The position numbers were made by a program, and so were the translations under genes. A stretch of 6,776 bases of DNA from Firmicutes bacterium UBA5486. Lineage in GTDB: Bacteria; Bacillota; UBA4882; UBA10575. The stretch is from assembly GCA_002427045.1 (NCBI GenBank), contig DIPO01000052.1, positions 9,397 to 16,172 of the forward strand. The letters run 5' to 3'. The notes below the pieces were generated by a model that was given only the letters and a program-made list of their open reading frames with translations, had not been told where the DNA came from and made no database searches. Below, piece by piece: positions 1 through 6,059 of this stretch (position 1 is the first letter of the stretch; each line of letters begins with the position of its first letter).

Positions 1-14
1 ATCAATGGCAACGC

Positions 15-47
15 AAAAAGCCCCTATAAATAGCCAGCCACGGGCTT
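15..47 (-). terminator. Hairpin with T-run on the minus strand
   Basis: AAGCCC (18-23) and GGGCTT (42-47) form a 6-bp stem with an 18-nt loop. Read on the minus strand the stem is followed by a T-run (the A-run at 15-19), as in an intrinsic terminator. On the + strand there is no T-run, so it does not look like the end of a + gene lying further left. No minus-strand gene is visible to its right, so it could stop antisense transcription or be chance. Confidence 0.25.
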
Positions 48-74
48 CATAAAAACAAACATCTAAGCTATAAG
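46..74 (+). promoter_or_regulatory. Candidate sigma-A promoter for the exported-protein gene
   Basis: A -35-like TTCATA (46-51) and a -10-like TATAAG (69-74) are separated by 17 nt and lie about 45 nt before the start codon at 120. The -10 matches 5 of 6 consensus bases and the -35 matches 4 of 6. The placement fits a leader of roughly 40 nt that includes the ribosome binding site GAAGGAGG at 103-110. This rests on sequence match alone. Confidence 0.35.
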
Positions 75-119
75 TGGCCAACATTAAAACATAGAATTAC
101 TTGAAGGAGGTTAAAAAAC

Positions 120-830
120 ATGAAAAACAAGATACTTAGCCTTACCCTCAGCATGATCTTAACAGTCTCTTTGCTAATTCCTACATCCGCTGATACTACT
201 TCTATTCACATCTCTTTATCTGATCGGAGATTAGCTTTTTCTTTGATCCAACAAACAGCATCCAGCTATTTTCAGCTTAATATTAATGAATTCAAACCTT
301 ACGTTAAAGAATCCCCGGTCCAGGTTTTTCCCTTGTTTTATGTAGCCATCGAGACAAAAACTGCTCCCGAGATTATCTGGGAGAAACGCAAAGGAAAAGG
401 TTGGGGTAAAATTGCAAAAGAGATGGGGCTACCCCCTAATTTTCATGGTAAATATATGTCTGCAAAAAATAAGAGTAAAAAATCTCCCGCAACATCTACC
501 GATGATGAAATCTTTGAAGAAATGATGACCATCCGGTTTCTCCATGAATACTTTGATACAGATCCTGAACTACTTTTTTACTGGCGCATCCAAGGCCTAC
601 CCTACGAAGACCTTTTCCTTGCAATTAATCTTAGTCTCCGCCTTAAAATTTCACCGCAAGAAATCTTTTCTCTGCGTCTCTCCGGAAAAGATTGGCACTT
701 TATTGCAGCAAAATATCGAATTCCTTACTCCAGTCTCGGCCAACCATTTCCCGGAGGGAAAACCGCTCCTAGCAAAATTCCACCCGGTCAACAAAAAGGG
801 AAAAAGCCGAAGAAAAACAAGAAAAAATAG
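120..830 (+). CDS. Exported protein of unknown function with two GxxWxxIA-type modules
   Basis: The start is supported by GAAGGAGG at 103-110, 9 nt before the ATG. The 236-residue product begins with a signal peptide: a Lys pair, a hydrophobic stretch at about residues 5-20, and a likely cleavage site after Thr-Ser-Ala24. No lipobox Cys is present, so it is probably secreted or wall-associated rather than a lipoprotein. The mature part holds a diverged internal duplication. Residues about 69-110 contain GKGWGKIAKEMGLPP and residues about 163-207 contain GKDWHFIAAKYRIP; each is preceded by a predicted helix ending in PEII or PQEIF. The linker (about 115-128) and the C-terminal tail (226-236) are lysine-rich, which suggests binding to anionic polymers such as wall teichoic acid or nucleic acid; that is inference. 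I recognise no enzyme motif. It stands alone, with a minus-strand gene converging on it. Confidence 0.85.
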   Translation: MKNKILSLTLSMILTVSLLIPTSADTTSIHISLSDRRLAFSLIQQTASSYFQLNINEFKPYVKESPVQVFPLFYVAIETKTAPEIIWEKRKGKGWGKIAKEMGLPPNFHGKYMSAKNKSKKSPATSTDDEIFEEMMTIRFLHEYFDTDPELLFYWRIQGLPYEDLFLAINLSLRLKISPQEIFSLRLSGKDWHFIAAKYRIPYSSLGQPFPGGKTAPSKIPPGQQKGKKPKKNKKK

Positions 831-844
831 TCTCGTAACTCGTT

Positions 845-928
845 GCTGGCCGCTCGTGTAGAATGACAGACTTTGCAAACTACGGATGAGTCCTGTTTCA
901 TCCGTTCATGTGTGCGGGCGTAGCCAGC
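845..928 (+). ncRNA. Candidate structured RNA or REP-like folded element
   Basis: Read as + strand RNA, 845-850 (GCTGGC) pairs with 923-928 (GCCAGC). After a 2-nt bulge (921-922), 851-857 pairs with 914-920 using two G-U pairs, and weaker pairs continue to 860/911. Enclosed is a perfect 8-bp hairpin, ACGGATGA (882-889) with TCATCCGT (898-905). The G-U pairs would be A-C mismatches on the other strand, so + strand transcription fits better. It lies just after the stop codon of the exported-protein gene and could be part of its 3' UTR. I could not match it to a known riboswitch or ribozyme class; it could also be a REP-type palindrome. Confidence 0.3.
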
Positions 929-947
929 GTAAGCAACTACATTAAAA

Positions 948-983
948 TAGATGCCTAAGGTAATTATGCAATTCCCTCATCTA
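948..983. terminator. Terminator-like hairpin between convergent genes
   Basis: TAGATG (948-953) pairs with CATCTA (978-983). Inside, AGG pairs with CCT and AATT with AATT around a four-base loop, with one bulge and one mismatch. On the minus strand the stem follows the ferritin-like gene's stop codon (991-993) by 7 nt and leads into TTTTAAT, so it could end that gene. On the + strand it leads into CTATTCTTT and could also serve the leftward neighbour. The stem is AT-rich and imperfect. Part of it resembles the repeat upstream of araB (see findings). Confidence 0.4.
951..976. repeat. Short relative of the araB upstream inverted repeat
   Basis: Positions 952-967 match 5949-5964 at 14 of 16 bases (TGCCTAA..TAATTAT). 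The next bases, 968-976 (GCAATTCCC), match 6002-6010 exactly, so this looks like the araB-upstream element with its centre of about 37 nt missing. On the minus strand GGAATTGCATAATT here also matches GGAATTGCCTAATT of the other copy at 13 of 14. The arrangement suggests a small dispersed repeat with terminal inverted repeats, but the copies are short and AT-rich. Confidence 0.35.
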
Positions 984-990
984 CTATTCT

Positions 991-1533
991 TTAACTCAAA
1001 CCCGGACAATATTTAGCCGCCACTTCCCGGAACAACTTTAAGTGATGCTCCTCATCTAAGATGATCCGCTCTAAAAGTTGTTTGATATAGGGATCAGCAA
1101 TCTGTTCCTGATGTTTACGGTAATTACAAATCGCTTCTTTTTCGCTGGTAATATCTGCAGCTAAACGGTCACAGACATCTACCCCATAATAAACAAATGA
1201 GGCATTCCAATAAACCGGGAAATTATGCGTCAGTGTCCGGTATTCCGGGTCCACCCCAAGTAAAAGAATAGTCTCTGCTAAAAGTTCCATATGCTTCATT
1301 TCAACAATAGAGATACATTCGATCAATTTACCCACTTCCTCATACTTTTCTTCAAAAGTAAAGTAATGATAAAGATACTGATTTATTGCAGTTACTTCAC
1401 TAACCATCCCCGCATAATCTTCCAAAAGAAGCTGAGCATAATAAGCATTAGGAGCAACCACTTGCGGCTCCGGATACGGAACCGGAAGGGTACATCTTCC
1501 CCTTCCCGATTGCTGGCCACTTTTTCTGTTCAT
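991..1533 (-). CDS. Ferritin-like diiron protein (rubrerythrin/bacterioferritin-type four-helix bundle)
   Basis: The 180-residue product has the ligand pattern of ferritin-like diiron proteins. Glu46 lies in helix 1 (SEVTAINQYLYH), Glu78-x-x-His81 in helix 2 (VEMKHMELL), Glu133 in helix 3 (SEKEAICNY), and Glu161-x-x-His164 in helix 4 (LDEEHHLKLF). The family binds two Fe or Mn ions and acts in iron oxidation or storage, or in peroxide removal. No C-terminal rubredoxin domain is present, so it is not a classical rubrerythrin. An N-terminal stretch of about 28 residues, Pro- and Arg-rich (YPEPQVVAPN), precedes the bundle; this resembles clostridial proteins often annotated as bacterioferritin or spore-coat-related, but that assignment is from memory. 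The start is set by GAGGTGG at 1542-1548, 8 nt upstream. It is divergent from the synthetase-like gene. The exact substrate is unresolved. Confidence 0.85.
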   Translation of the reverse strand: MNRKSGQQSGRGRCTLPVPYPEPQVVAPNAYYAQLLLEDYAGMVSEVTAINQYLYHYFTFEEKYEEVGKLIECISIVEMKHMELLAETILLLGVDPEYRTLTHNFPVYWNASFVYYGVDVCDRLAADITSEKEAICNYRKHQEQIADPYIKQLLERIILDEEHHLKLFREVAAKYCPGLS

Positions 1534-1620
1534 TTATACTACCACCTCTACAGAAAATTTTAGGAGAGCTTCTATCAAACTCCTATTATTTAAATATATG
1601 CGTATTTTTACAGTATAGGA
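1534..1620 (-). promoter_or_regulatory. Leader of the ferritin-like gene with a candidate -10 and alternative short stems
   Basis: On the minus strand TATACT (1612-1617) is a plausible -10 about 80 nt before the start codon, but the -35 at the expected distance is poor. The transcribed leader contains three related segments in order: TCCTAT (1615-1620), ATAGGAG (1580-1586) and CTCCTA (1561-1566). The middle one can pair with either neighbour. This is compatible with a switchable leader, though the stems are only six base pairs and AT-rich. Confidence 0.25.
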
Positions 1621-1736
1621 TAAAATGCTTTGCCCAGATAAAATAAGTTTTTACTCATCATAGCTTCATCTAAACTTAGTACAAGCAACCAGCCACAGAA
1701 TGCTTGATCCAAAACAAACCGTCAATGGTATTTATT

Positions 1737-1764
1737 TTGCTTGGTACACATCTTTTAGCATAAT
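1737..1764 (+). promoter_or_regulatory. Candidate promoter for the synthetase-like/YkgJ-like operon
   Basis: TTGCTT (1737-1742) and CATAAT (1759-1764) are separated by 16 nt, each close to the sigma-A consensus. They lie about 80 nt before the start codon at 1845. The rest of the 1534-1844 divergent gap shows no gene: it is AT-rich and holds this promoter, the minus-strand leader and the inverted repeat at 1802-1824. Confidence 0.35.
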
Positions 1765-1801
1765 TACTTGCTACAAATACAGTACTTTTAACCACGGCCC
1801 C

Positions 1802-1824
1802 TTTTAATACGTATGATATTAAAA
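1802..1824. promoter_or_regulatory. Perfect 8-bp inverted repeat beside the ribosome binding site (candidate operator)
   Basis: TTTTAATA (1802-1809) and TATTAAAA (1817-1824) are perfect inverted copies with a 7-nt spacer, and the centre contains the palindrome ATACGTAT (1807-1814). It ends 2 nt before the AGGAGGG ribosome binding site (1827-1833). Size and symmetry fit a dimeric repressor site. As an RNA hairpin it would be weak because it is all A-T in the stem. No regulator gene in the window can be paired with it. Confidence 0.35.
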
Positions 1825-1844
1825 ACAGGAGGGCGTGATTTACC

Positions 1845-3509
1845 ATGCTTTGCGGATTAATTAGTACTAAACAAACAAGTCCTAAAATAGATGGAAATAT
1901 CCATAATGAACTTCATTTTATCAACAAAGACATTGGCATTATCGGAAACGCATCTATAAAAGGAGAAAATCTTGAAGCAGCATATATCCCGGGGAAATCT
2001 TTAATCCTGGGTAAACTTTTTAGAAACACAGAGAGTATAGCTAGTAACTACCCTCCAGAGGGGATCCCCGGAATTGCCCGGGAAATTGGGATTTATGCTT
2101 TCGTCTTCTGGGATGAAAATAATGCTGTATTATGGATTGGAACTGACCGTTACGGATTAAAACCATTCTACTATTATCATCAAGATGGGGTATTTGTCTT
2201 TTCTACAGATCTCAACTGGTTAGTCCGGAACTCCCCCAAAAAATTCACTTTAAACTACAACACTTTCTCCCAATATATTTGCCTACGGCATCCTTTTGGG
2301 GATCAGACCCTCTTCCAGGAGATCCTCCGTATTCCCCAGGGAGAACTCCTGCGTTACTCAGTTAAAGAAGACCAGCTCCAGTCTATCCCATACTACAGTT
2401 ATCTTTCGATTAAACCCAATACCTCCATCACCCCTGAGCAAGTACTAACAGAAACACCAGCAAGATTCATAGCCGCCCTTGAACGACAGGTCAATGGAGC
2501 AAGCAAAGTTCTTCTTCCTTTAAGCGGAGGTTATGATTCCCGGCTAATCGCCTGCGGCCTGAAAGCTCTCGGGATTGAGCTAGAGACCTTTACGACCCAT
2601 AAAGATTACAAATTTACAACTGATACTATTGCTGCGGCCAAAGTAGCCAAACTTCTTAAGGCTAACCATCACTATAAAGATCTTCCCGTCAATTACCTAG
2701 CGCAATTTCATCAGAAAAAATGCCAGCTAGTTAATTTTGAAACCAGTTATCATCCCTGGGTACTGAATCTTTTAACTATTTTACCCGAGAAGCCTCTACC
2801 CTGTTTTGATGGGTTAGGAGGCGATGCCTGTTTAGGAGGATCCGAGGTAACACCTGAATTCTGGTCTCTATGGCGGAAAAAAGAGTATAACAAATTACTC
2901 CAGGCCTATTTTCGCTGGTATAAAACAAGCTTTGAAGGATTAATCTCCTCAAAATACCATAAAACCATTAAACAACTCTCTACCGAAAAAATTCGCTTAG
3001 AATTTAATAAGTTAAAAGGTAACCCAAATGGTCTAATCTACTTAGGTTTGAGAAATTTTACCCGTCGGGCTATTTCCCTCTCCACCTTTGGCATCCTTGC
3101 CCGTAAACAGCAAGTCCGAGTTCCCTTCTTTGATCATGAGTTTTTTGATTGGACACTCTCGATTCCAGTAAGGTTAAAAGTGAATGAAAAAATTTATGGA
3201 CAAATTTTTCGGATAATATCTGGAAAAACCGCTACAATTCCCACCACCCACCAGCGTCCAGATAAAGGTAGATATTTTCAAAAATCCCCCGAGCTCTGGC
3301 GCAACCGGCAAAACCGTACATATTTAGGAAATACAATTAAACAACTCCAAAAATACCTGCCTGGTTTTATAAAACCGGATCTGCTAGCAAGACTTAAAGA
3401 TGGGGAAATCTACCGTAAGGAACGTGACAGCCTTTTCGCTCTAGCAGATCTGGCTTACTGGTTTGAATTATATAAAAATCATTTAAACATAAAGGGATGG
3501 ATGAAATGA
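1845..3509 (+). CDS. Asparagine-synthetase-like ATP-pyrophosphatase with degenerate glutaminase domain
   Basis: The 554-residue product has the two-domain plan of class II amidotransferase asparagine synthetases. Residues about 1-125 match the N-terminal glutaminase half, with TDRYGLKPFYYY (100-111) standing for the usual DRxGxKPLYY. The C-terminal half has the PP-loop SGGYDS (227-232), a second conserved motif DGLGGDACLGG (322-332), and VRVPFFDHEFFDWTL near residue 430. Such enzymes adenylate a carboxylate with ATP and form an amide; relatives include lasso-peptide cyclases and sugar- or antibiotic-modifying enzymes. The start is fixed by AGGAGGG at 1827-1833, giving Met-Leu-Cys-Gly. The Cys is therefore residue 3, not residue 2 as in active enzymes, and the usual G-x-I/L-Y-N motif reads GKLFR, so ammonia release from glutamine is doubtful. 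No lasso precursor, RRE or leader protease is nearby. It overlaps the next gene by four bases, so the two are likely co-translated. Substrate unknown. Confidence 0.88.
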   Translation: MLCGLISTKQTSPKIDGNIHNELHFINKDIGIIGNASIKGENLEAAYIPGKSLILGKLFRNTESIASNYPPEGIPGIAREIGIYAFVFWDENNAVLWIGTDRYGLKPFYYYHQDGVFVFSTDLNWLVRNSPKKFTLNYNTFSQYICLRHPFGDQTLFQEILRIPQGELLRYSVKEDQLQSIPYYSYLSIKPNTSITPEQVLTETPARFIAALERQVNGASKVLLPLSGGYDSRLIACGLKALGIELETFTTHKDYKFTTDTIAAAKVAKLLKANHHYKDLPVNYLAQFHQKKCQLVNFETSYHPWVLNLLTILPEKPLPCFDGLGGDACLGGSEVTPEFWSLWRKKEYNKLLQAYFRWYKTSFEGLISSKYHKTIKQLSTEKIRLEFNKLKGNPNGLIYLGLRNFTRRAISLSTFGILARKQQVRVPFFDHEFFDWTLSIPVRLKVNEKIYGQIFRIISGKTATIPTTHQRPDKGRYFQKSPELWRNRQNRTYLGNTIKQLQKYLPGFIKPDLLARLKDGEIYRKERDSLFALADLAYWFELYKNHLNIKGWMK

Positions 3510-4138
3510 AAATTAAATTTAAAATAATCTCTCCGTACCTCTATCGGAAATTTTTTAAAGTGTTTCAAGGCGATACAAGTGAAAGCTTATGCCAGGGTTG
3601 TGATGGATTATGTGAAACCAGTAGAGGATTTTCAACCACCGTTTTTCTCCTACCCGGGGAATTAGAGTTTCTAAAAGAAGCAGAGATCTACCCCGAGATG
3701 CTTTTAGATCCAATTGCTACCTCACATGGGCTCATCTACTGCTGGAGTCCAGCAGAAACCTGCACCTACCTGCAGAATGACCGTTGTCTTTTAGGGATCG
3801 ATCCGGGGATCAAACCAGTAGAATGTGCAATCTACCCCCTAATCTTTAACCGGAGCAATGATGGAGAATTTGGTATCTGCCCGGTTTGCAGGCATCGCAA
3901 GGCCTTTCTAAAGAACGATTTTATTGGTAAAGCTAAAACCGCCATGGCAGAATATATCCTTCCTTATTTAGATCAGCAGTGGCTTGCTTACCGGAATGAA
4001 TTAAATTTTACCATCAATGAAGAGGCCTATCATCGGCTAAAAAAAGAAAAGGCCGGTCAGGCCATAACAATTAAAGAATTTAAAGAATGTGCAACAAAAC
4101 CATCAATCCCGCCTTTAACACCTTTTTGCAAAAACTAA
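3506..4138 (+). CDS. YkgJ-like cysteine-cluster protein
   Basis: The preferred start is the ATG at 3506, whose TG forms part of the upstream gene's TGA stop (ATGA overlap) and which has AAAGGG at 3491-3496 at good spacing. The in-frame ATG at 3497 directly abuts that GGG and would leave no usable site. The resulting 210-residue protein has nine cysteines: C29-x2-C32-x3-C36, then C79, C86, C94, C107, and C125-x2-C128. The core CTYLQNDRCLLG followed by KPVECAIYPL matches the YkgJ/UPF0153 pattern (C-x-fL-x-C-x-iY-x-RP-x-x-C-x-x-yPf), a family thought to bind zinc or an iron-sulfur cluster, biochemically poorly known. No signal peptide or membrane segment is seen, so it is cytoplasmic. The coupling suggests it modifies, delivers metal to, or works in the same pathway as the synthetase-like protein. 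After the stop there is no further + gene. Confidence 0.82.
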   Translation: MKIKFKIISPYLYRKFFKVFQGDTSESLCQGCDGLCETSRGFSTTVFLLPGELEFLKEAEIYPEMLLDPIATSHGLIYCWSPAETCTYLQNDRCLLGIDPGIKPVECAIYPLIFNRSNDGEFGICPVCRHRKAFLKNDFIGKAKTAMAEYILPYLDQQWLAYRNELNFTINEEAYHRLKKEKAGQAITIKEFKECATKPSIPPLTPFCKN

Positions 4139-4151
4139 TTTACCTTATTTA

Positions 4152-4210
4152 AGAAAAAAAGTTACTCCTTTATGCGATTTTATAAATAAATCACCACTAA
4201 GAAGTAACTT
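4152..4210 (-). terminator. Intrinsic terminator of araB, possibly bidirectional
   Basis: AAGTTACT (4159-4166) and AGTAACTT (4203-4210) form an 8-bp stem that continues after one mismatch with three more pairs (CTT/AAG). Inside, GATTT and AAATC can form a second stem. On the minus strand the stem runs directly into a seven-T run and then CTT, the classic intrinsic form, 37 nt after the araB stop. On the + strand it is followed by ATTGTTATTT, so it could also end the synthetase-like/YkgJ-like operon less efficiently. Confidence 0.75.
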
Positions 4211-4246
4211 ATTGTTATTTATGAACAACTCTGCTTGAGTGGGGGA

Positions 4247-5920
4247 CTACTTAGTAAAGTGTTCTTCGATGTTGTTTCCTAAAGCCAAATACTCCCGATA
4301 AAGTCTTTGATACTTAATAACATTCTCCTGATCCGGAGGGAAAACCTGACTAAACCCGCTACCCATCTTTTCTTGAGCCGGGGCAATAGAAGGATAAACA
4401 CCAGCTGCCACCGTACCAAAGATCGCTGCCCCCAGAGCACAAGTCTGCTCGGAAGCCGTTACTTTAATCGGCATATTAAGAACATCCGCAATTACTTGCA
4501 TTACAAAGGGATTTTTCTGTGTAATCCCGCCCATCGCTATCACCTGATCGATCACAACACCTTCGCTTGCCAAACGATCAACAATCGCTTTTCCACCAAA
4601 AGCCGTTGCTTCTACTAGAGCACGGAAGATCTTCGGCGCATCCGTACTTAAGCTTAGTCCAATAATTGCCCCTTTCAAATTTTGATTGGCATCAGGTGTT
4701 CGGCGTCCATTCAACCAATCAAGAGCAATTAAGCCCGTTTCTTCAATCGCTGTTTTGGCCGCTTCCATCGTAAGCCTTACCAGCAATTGCCGATCAAGAA
4801 TTTGCTGCAATTTAGCTTTAGTTTTACAATCCAGGGACTCCGACCCAGCAAGTACATTACTATATGGCCAGGAAAGTAAATCTTTGAACCAAGCATATAC
4901 ATCGCCAAATGCAGATTGTCCGGCTTCCAGGCCAATTAATCCAGGAAGAACCGAACCATTAACCTGCCCACAAATTCCTTTGATTAACTTCTTTCCAAGA
5001 ATATCAGGTGATACCACCATAATATCACAGGTTGAAGTGCCTATTATTTTAGCTAGAGTTTTTTCCTTAATCCCGCCACCGACCGCACCAACATGGGCAT
5101 CAATCCCTCCGACTGCCACCGGAATCCCAGGCTTTAAGCCCAAAATGTCTGCCCATTCTTTCGTCAAATCCCCGGCCTTAGTTGCAGAAGTATAAGTTTG
5201 CGTAGAAAACCGTGAGCGCAACCCCTTATACAAAGGATCAATCTTAAGCAGAAACTCTTCAGACGGTAAACCTCCCCAGTCACTATGCCACATTGCTTTA
5301 TGGCCAGCCGCACATCTACTTCTTTTCATCGAAACCGGATCAGTGTTTCCGGTTAAAAGTGCCGGAAGCCAATCACAATGTTCTACCCAAGAAAAGGCAT
5401 GCTCCTTAATCTCTTCATCTGCACGGAGTAGATGTAAGATTTTGGCCCAGAACCATTCTGCCGAATAAATCCCTCCTGAGTACTGAGTATAATCCGTTTC
5501 CCCCCAGTTTCGGGCCGCATAGTTAATCTCATCTGCTTCCTTAACTGCCGTATGATCCTTCCATAATACAAACATCGCATTCGGATTATCCTCGAATTCA
5601 TCTTGTAAAGCCAAGGGAATACCTGCTTCATCAACAGGGCAGACTGTAGAACCGGTAGTATCAATCCCAATGGCAATAATCTCTTCTCCCCGTTCAAAGG
5701 AAGATAATGCTTGTTTTATGGCTAATTGCATACTCTCGATATAATCCCGGGGATGCTGACGGAACTGGTTTTTAGCCGGATCAGAATAACGTCCATCCTT
5801 CCACCTTGGATACTCCGCAACACCAACCGCTTCTTCCTGTCCGGAATCTACATTCACAATCAGAGCACGTACCGAATCAGAACCAAAATCAAGCCCAAGG
5901 ACAAAACGTTCTTTAGTCAT
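4247..5920 (-). CDS. araB: L-ribulokinase
   Basis: AraB-type FGGY kinase that phosphorylates L-ribulose to L-ribulose 5-phosphate in L-arabinose catabolism; the family also accepts other ketopentoses. Visible signatures of the 557-residue product are the N-terminal phosphate-binding loop LDFGSDSVRAL (10-20), IDTTGSTVCPVD (86-97), FVLWKDHTA (117-125), GGIYSAEWFWAK (149-160), GGIDAHVGAVGGG (271-283) with the likely catalytic Asp274, GTSTCDIMV (294-302), DWLNGRRTPDAN (401-412) and the ATP-site MGGITQKNPFVMQ (463-475). The length matches AraB and is larger than xylulokinase or glycerol kinase. An ATG lies 6 nt further upstream (5924-5926), but GAGGG at 5929-5933 is only 2 nt from that one and 8 nt from the ATG at 5918-5920, so the latter is preferred. 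It is preceded by the M24 gene on the same strand and followed by a strong terminator, so it is the last gene of its operon. araA and araD are not in the window. Confidence 0.93.
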   Translation of the reverse strand: MTKERFVLGLDFGSDSVRALIVNVDSGQEEAVGVAEYPRWKDGRYSDPAKNQFRQHPRDYIESMQLAIKQALSSFERGEEIIAIGIDTTGSTVCPVDEAGIPLALQDEFEDNPNAMFVLWKDHTAVKEADEINYAARNWGETDYTQYSGGIYSAEWFWAKILHLLRADEEIKEHAFSWVEHCDWLPALLTGNTDPVSMKRSRCAAGHKAMWHSDWGGLPSEEFLLKIDPLYKGLRSRFSTQTYTSATKAGDLTKEWADILGLKPGIPVAVGGIDAHVGAVGGGIKEKTLAKIIGTSTCDIMVVSPDILGKKLIKGICGQVNGSVLPGLIGLEAGQSAFGDVYAWFKDLLSWPYSNVLAGSESLDCKTKAKLQQILDRQLLVRLTMEAAKTAIEETGLIALDWLNGRRTPDANQNLKGAIIGLSLSTDAPKIFRALVEATAFGGKAIVDRLASEGVVIDQVIAMGGITQKNPFVMQVIADVLNMPIKVTASEQTCALGAAIFGTVAAGVYPSIAPAQEKMGSGFSQVFPPDQENVIKYQRLYREYLALGNNIEEHFTK

Positions 5921-5943
5921 AATCATATCCCTCTTATCTTTAT

Positions 5944-6009
5944 GGAATTGCCTAATTTAATTATTATAAATTTGACCATAAATAGAGCCTGAAGTCATTA
6001 GGCAATTCC
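5944..6009 (-). promoter_or_regulatory. 13-bp perfect inverted repeat flanking a candidate araB promoter
   Basis: GGAATTGCCTAAT (5944-5956) and ATTAGGCAATTCC (5997-6009) are perfect inverted copies separated by 40 nt. Between them on the minus strand lies TATAAT (5963-5968), an exact -10 hexamer, with a poor -35 (CAGGCT, 5986-5991) at 17 nt spacing. Transcription from it would begin near the left arm, placing the right arm just upstream of the -35. The arms are 53 bp apart start to start, close to five helical turns, which suits two operator sites bridged by a regulator. It could instead be a repeat element or an RNA stem; no T-run follows, so it is not an intrinsic terminator. Confidence 0.45.
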
Positions 6010-6059
6010 CATCTTATTGAGATTGAAACACCTGATACAATTTAGAACTTAAGAACATT

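Noticed and set aside
544..878. Open frames overlapping the exported-protein gene on both strands.
   Set aside because: The main frame has a strong ribosome binding site, a signal peptide and internal repeats; the others have none of these.
882..905. GGATGAGTCC inside the 8-bp hairpin recalls the CUGAUGAGUCC core of hammerhead ribozymes.
   Set aside because: The CUGA start is CGGA here, there is no GAAA segment on the 3' side, and the bases are used in a simple hairpin, so a hammerhead fold is not possible.
2060..2069. GGGGATCCCC palindrome.
   Set aside because: It lies within the synthetase-like coding region, is short, and has no flanking signal; most likely coding coincidence.
3497..3505. 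Start of the YkgJ-like gene at 3497 instead of 3506.
   Set aside because: The only purine-rich site (AAAGGG, 3491-3496) abuts 3497, while it is well spaced for 3506, which also makes the usual ATGA overlap.
1845..4138. Lasso-peptide biosynthetic cluster, suggested by the asparagine-synthetase-like protein with SGGYDS.
   Set aside because: No precursor peptide, RRE protein or transglutaminase-like protease is found in any frame near it, and the partner is a YkgJ-like Cys protein.
4686..5195. Long open frame on the + strand opposite araB (and others at 4307-4618 and 5726-5992).
   Set aside because: They lie wholly or largely opposite a clear ribulokinase, lack ribosome binding sites and recognisable motifs, and arise from the codon bias of the real gene.
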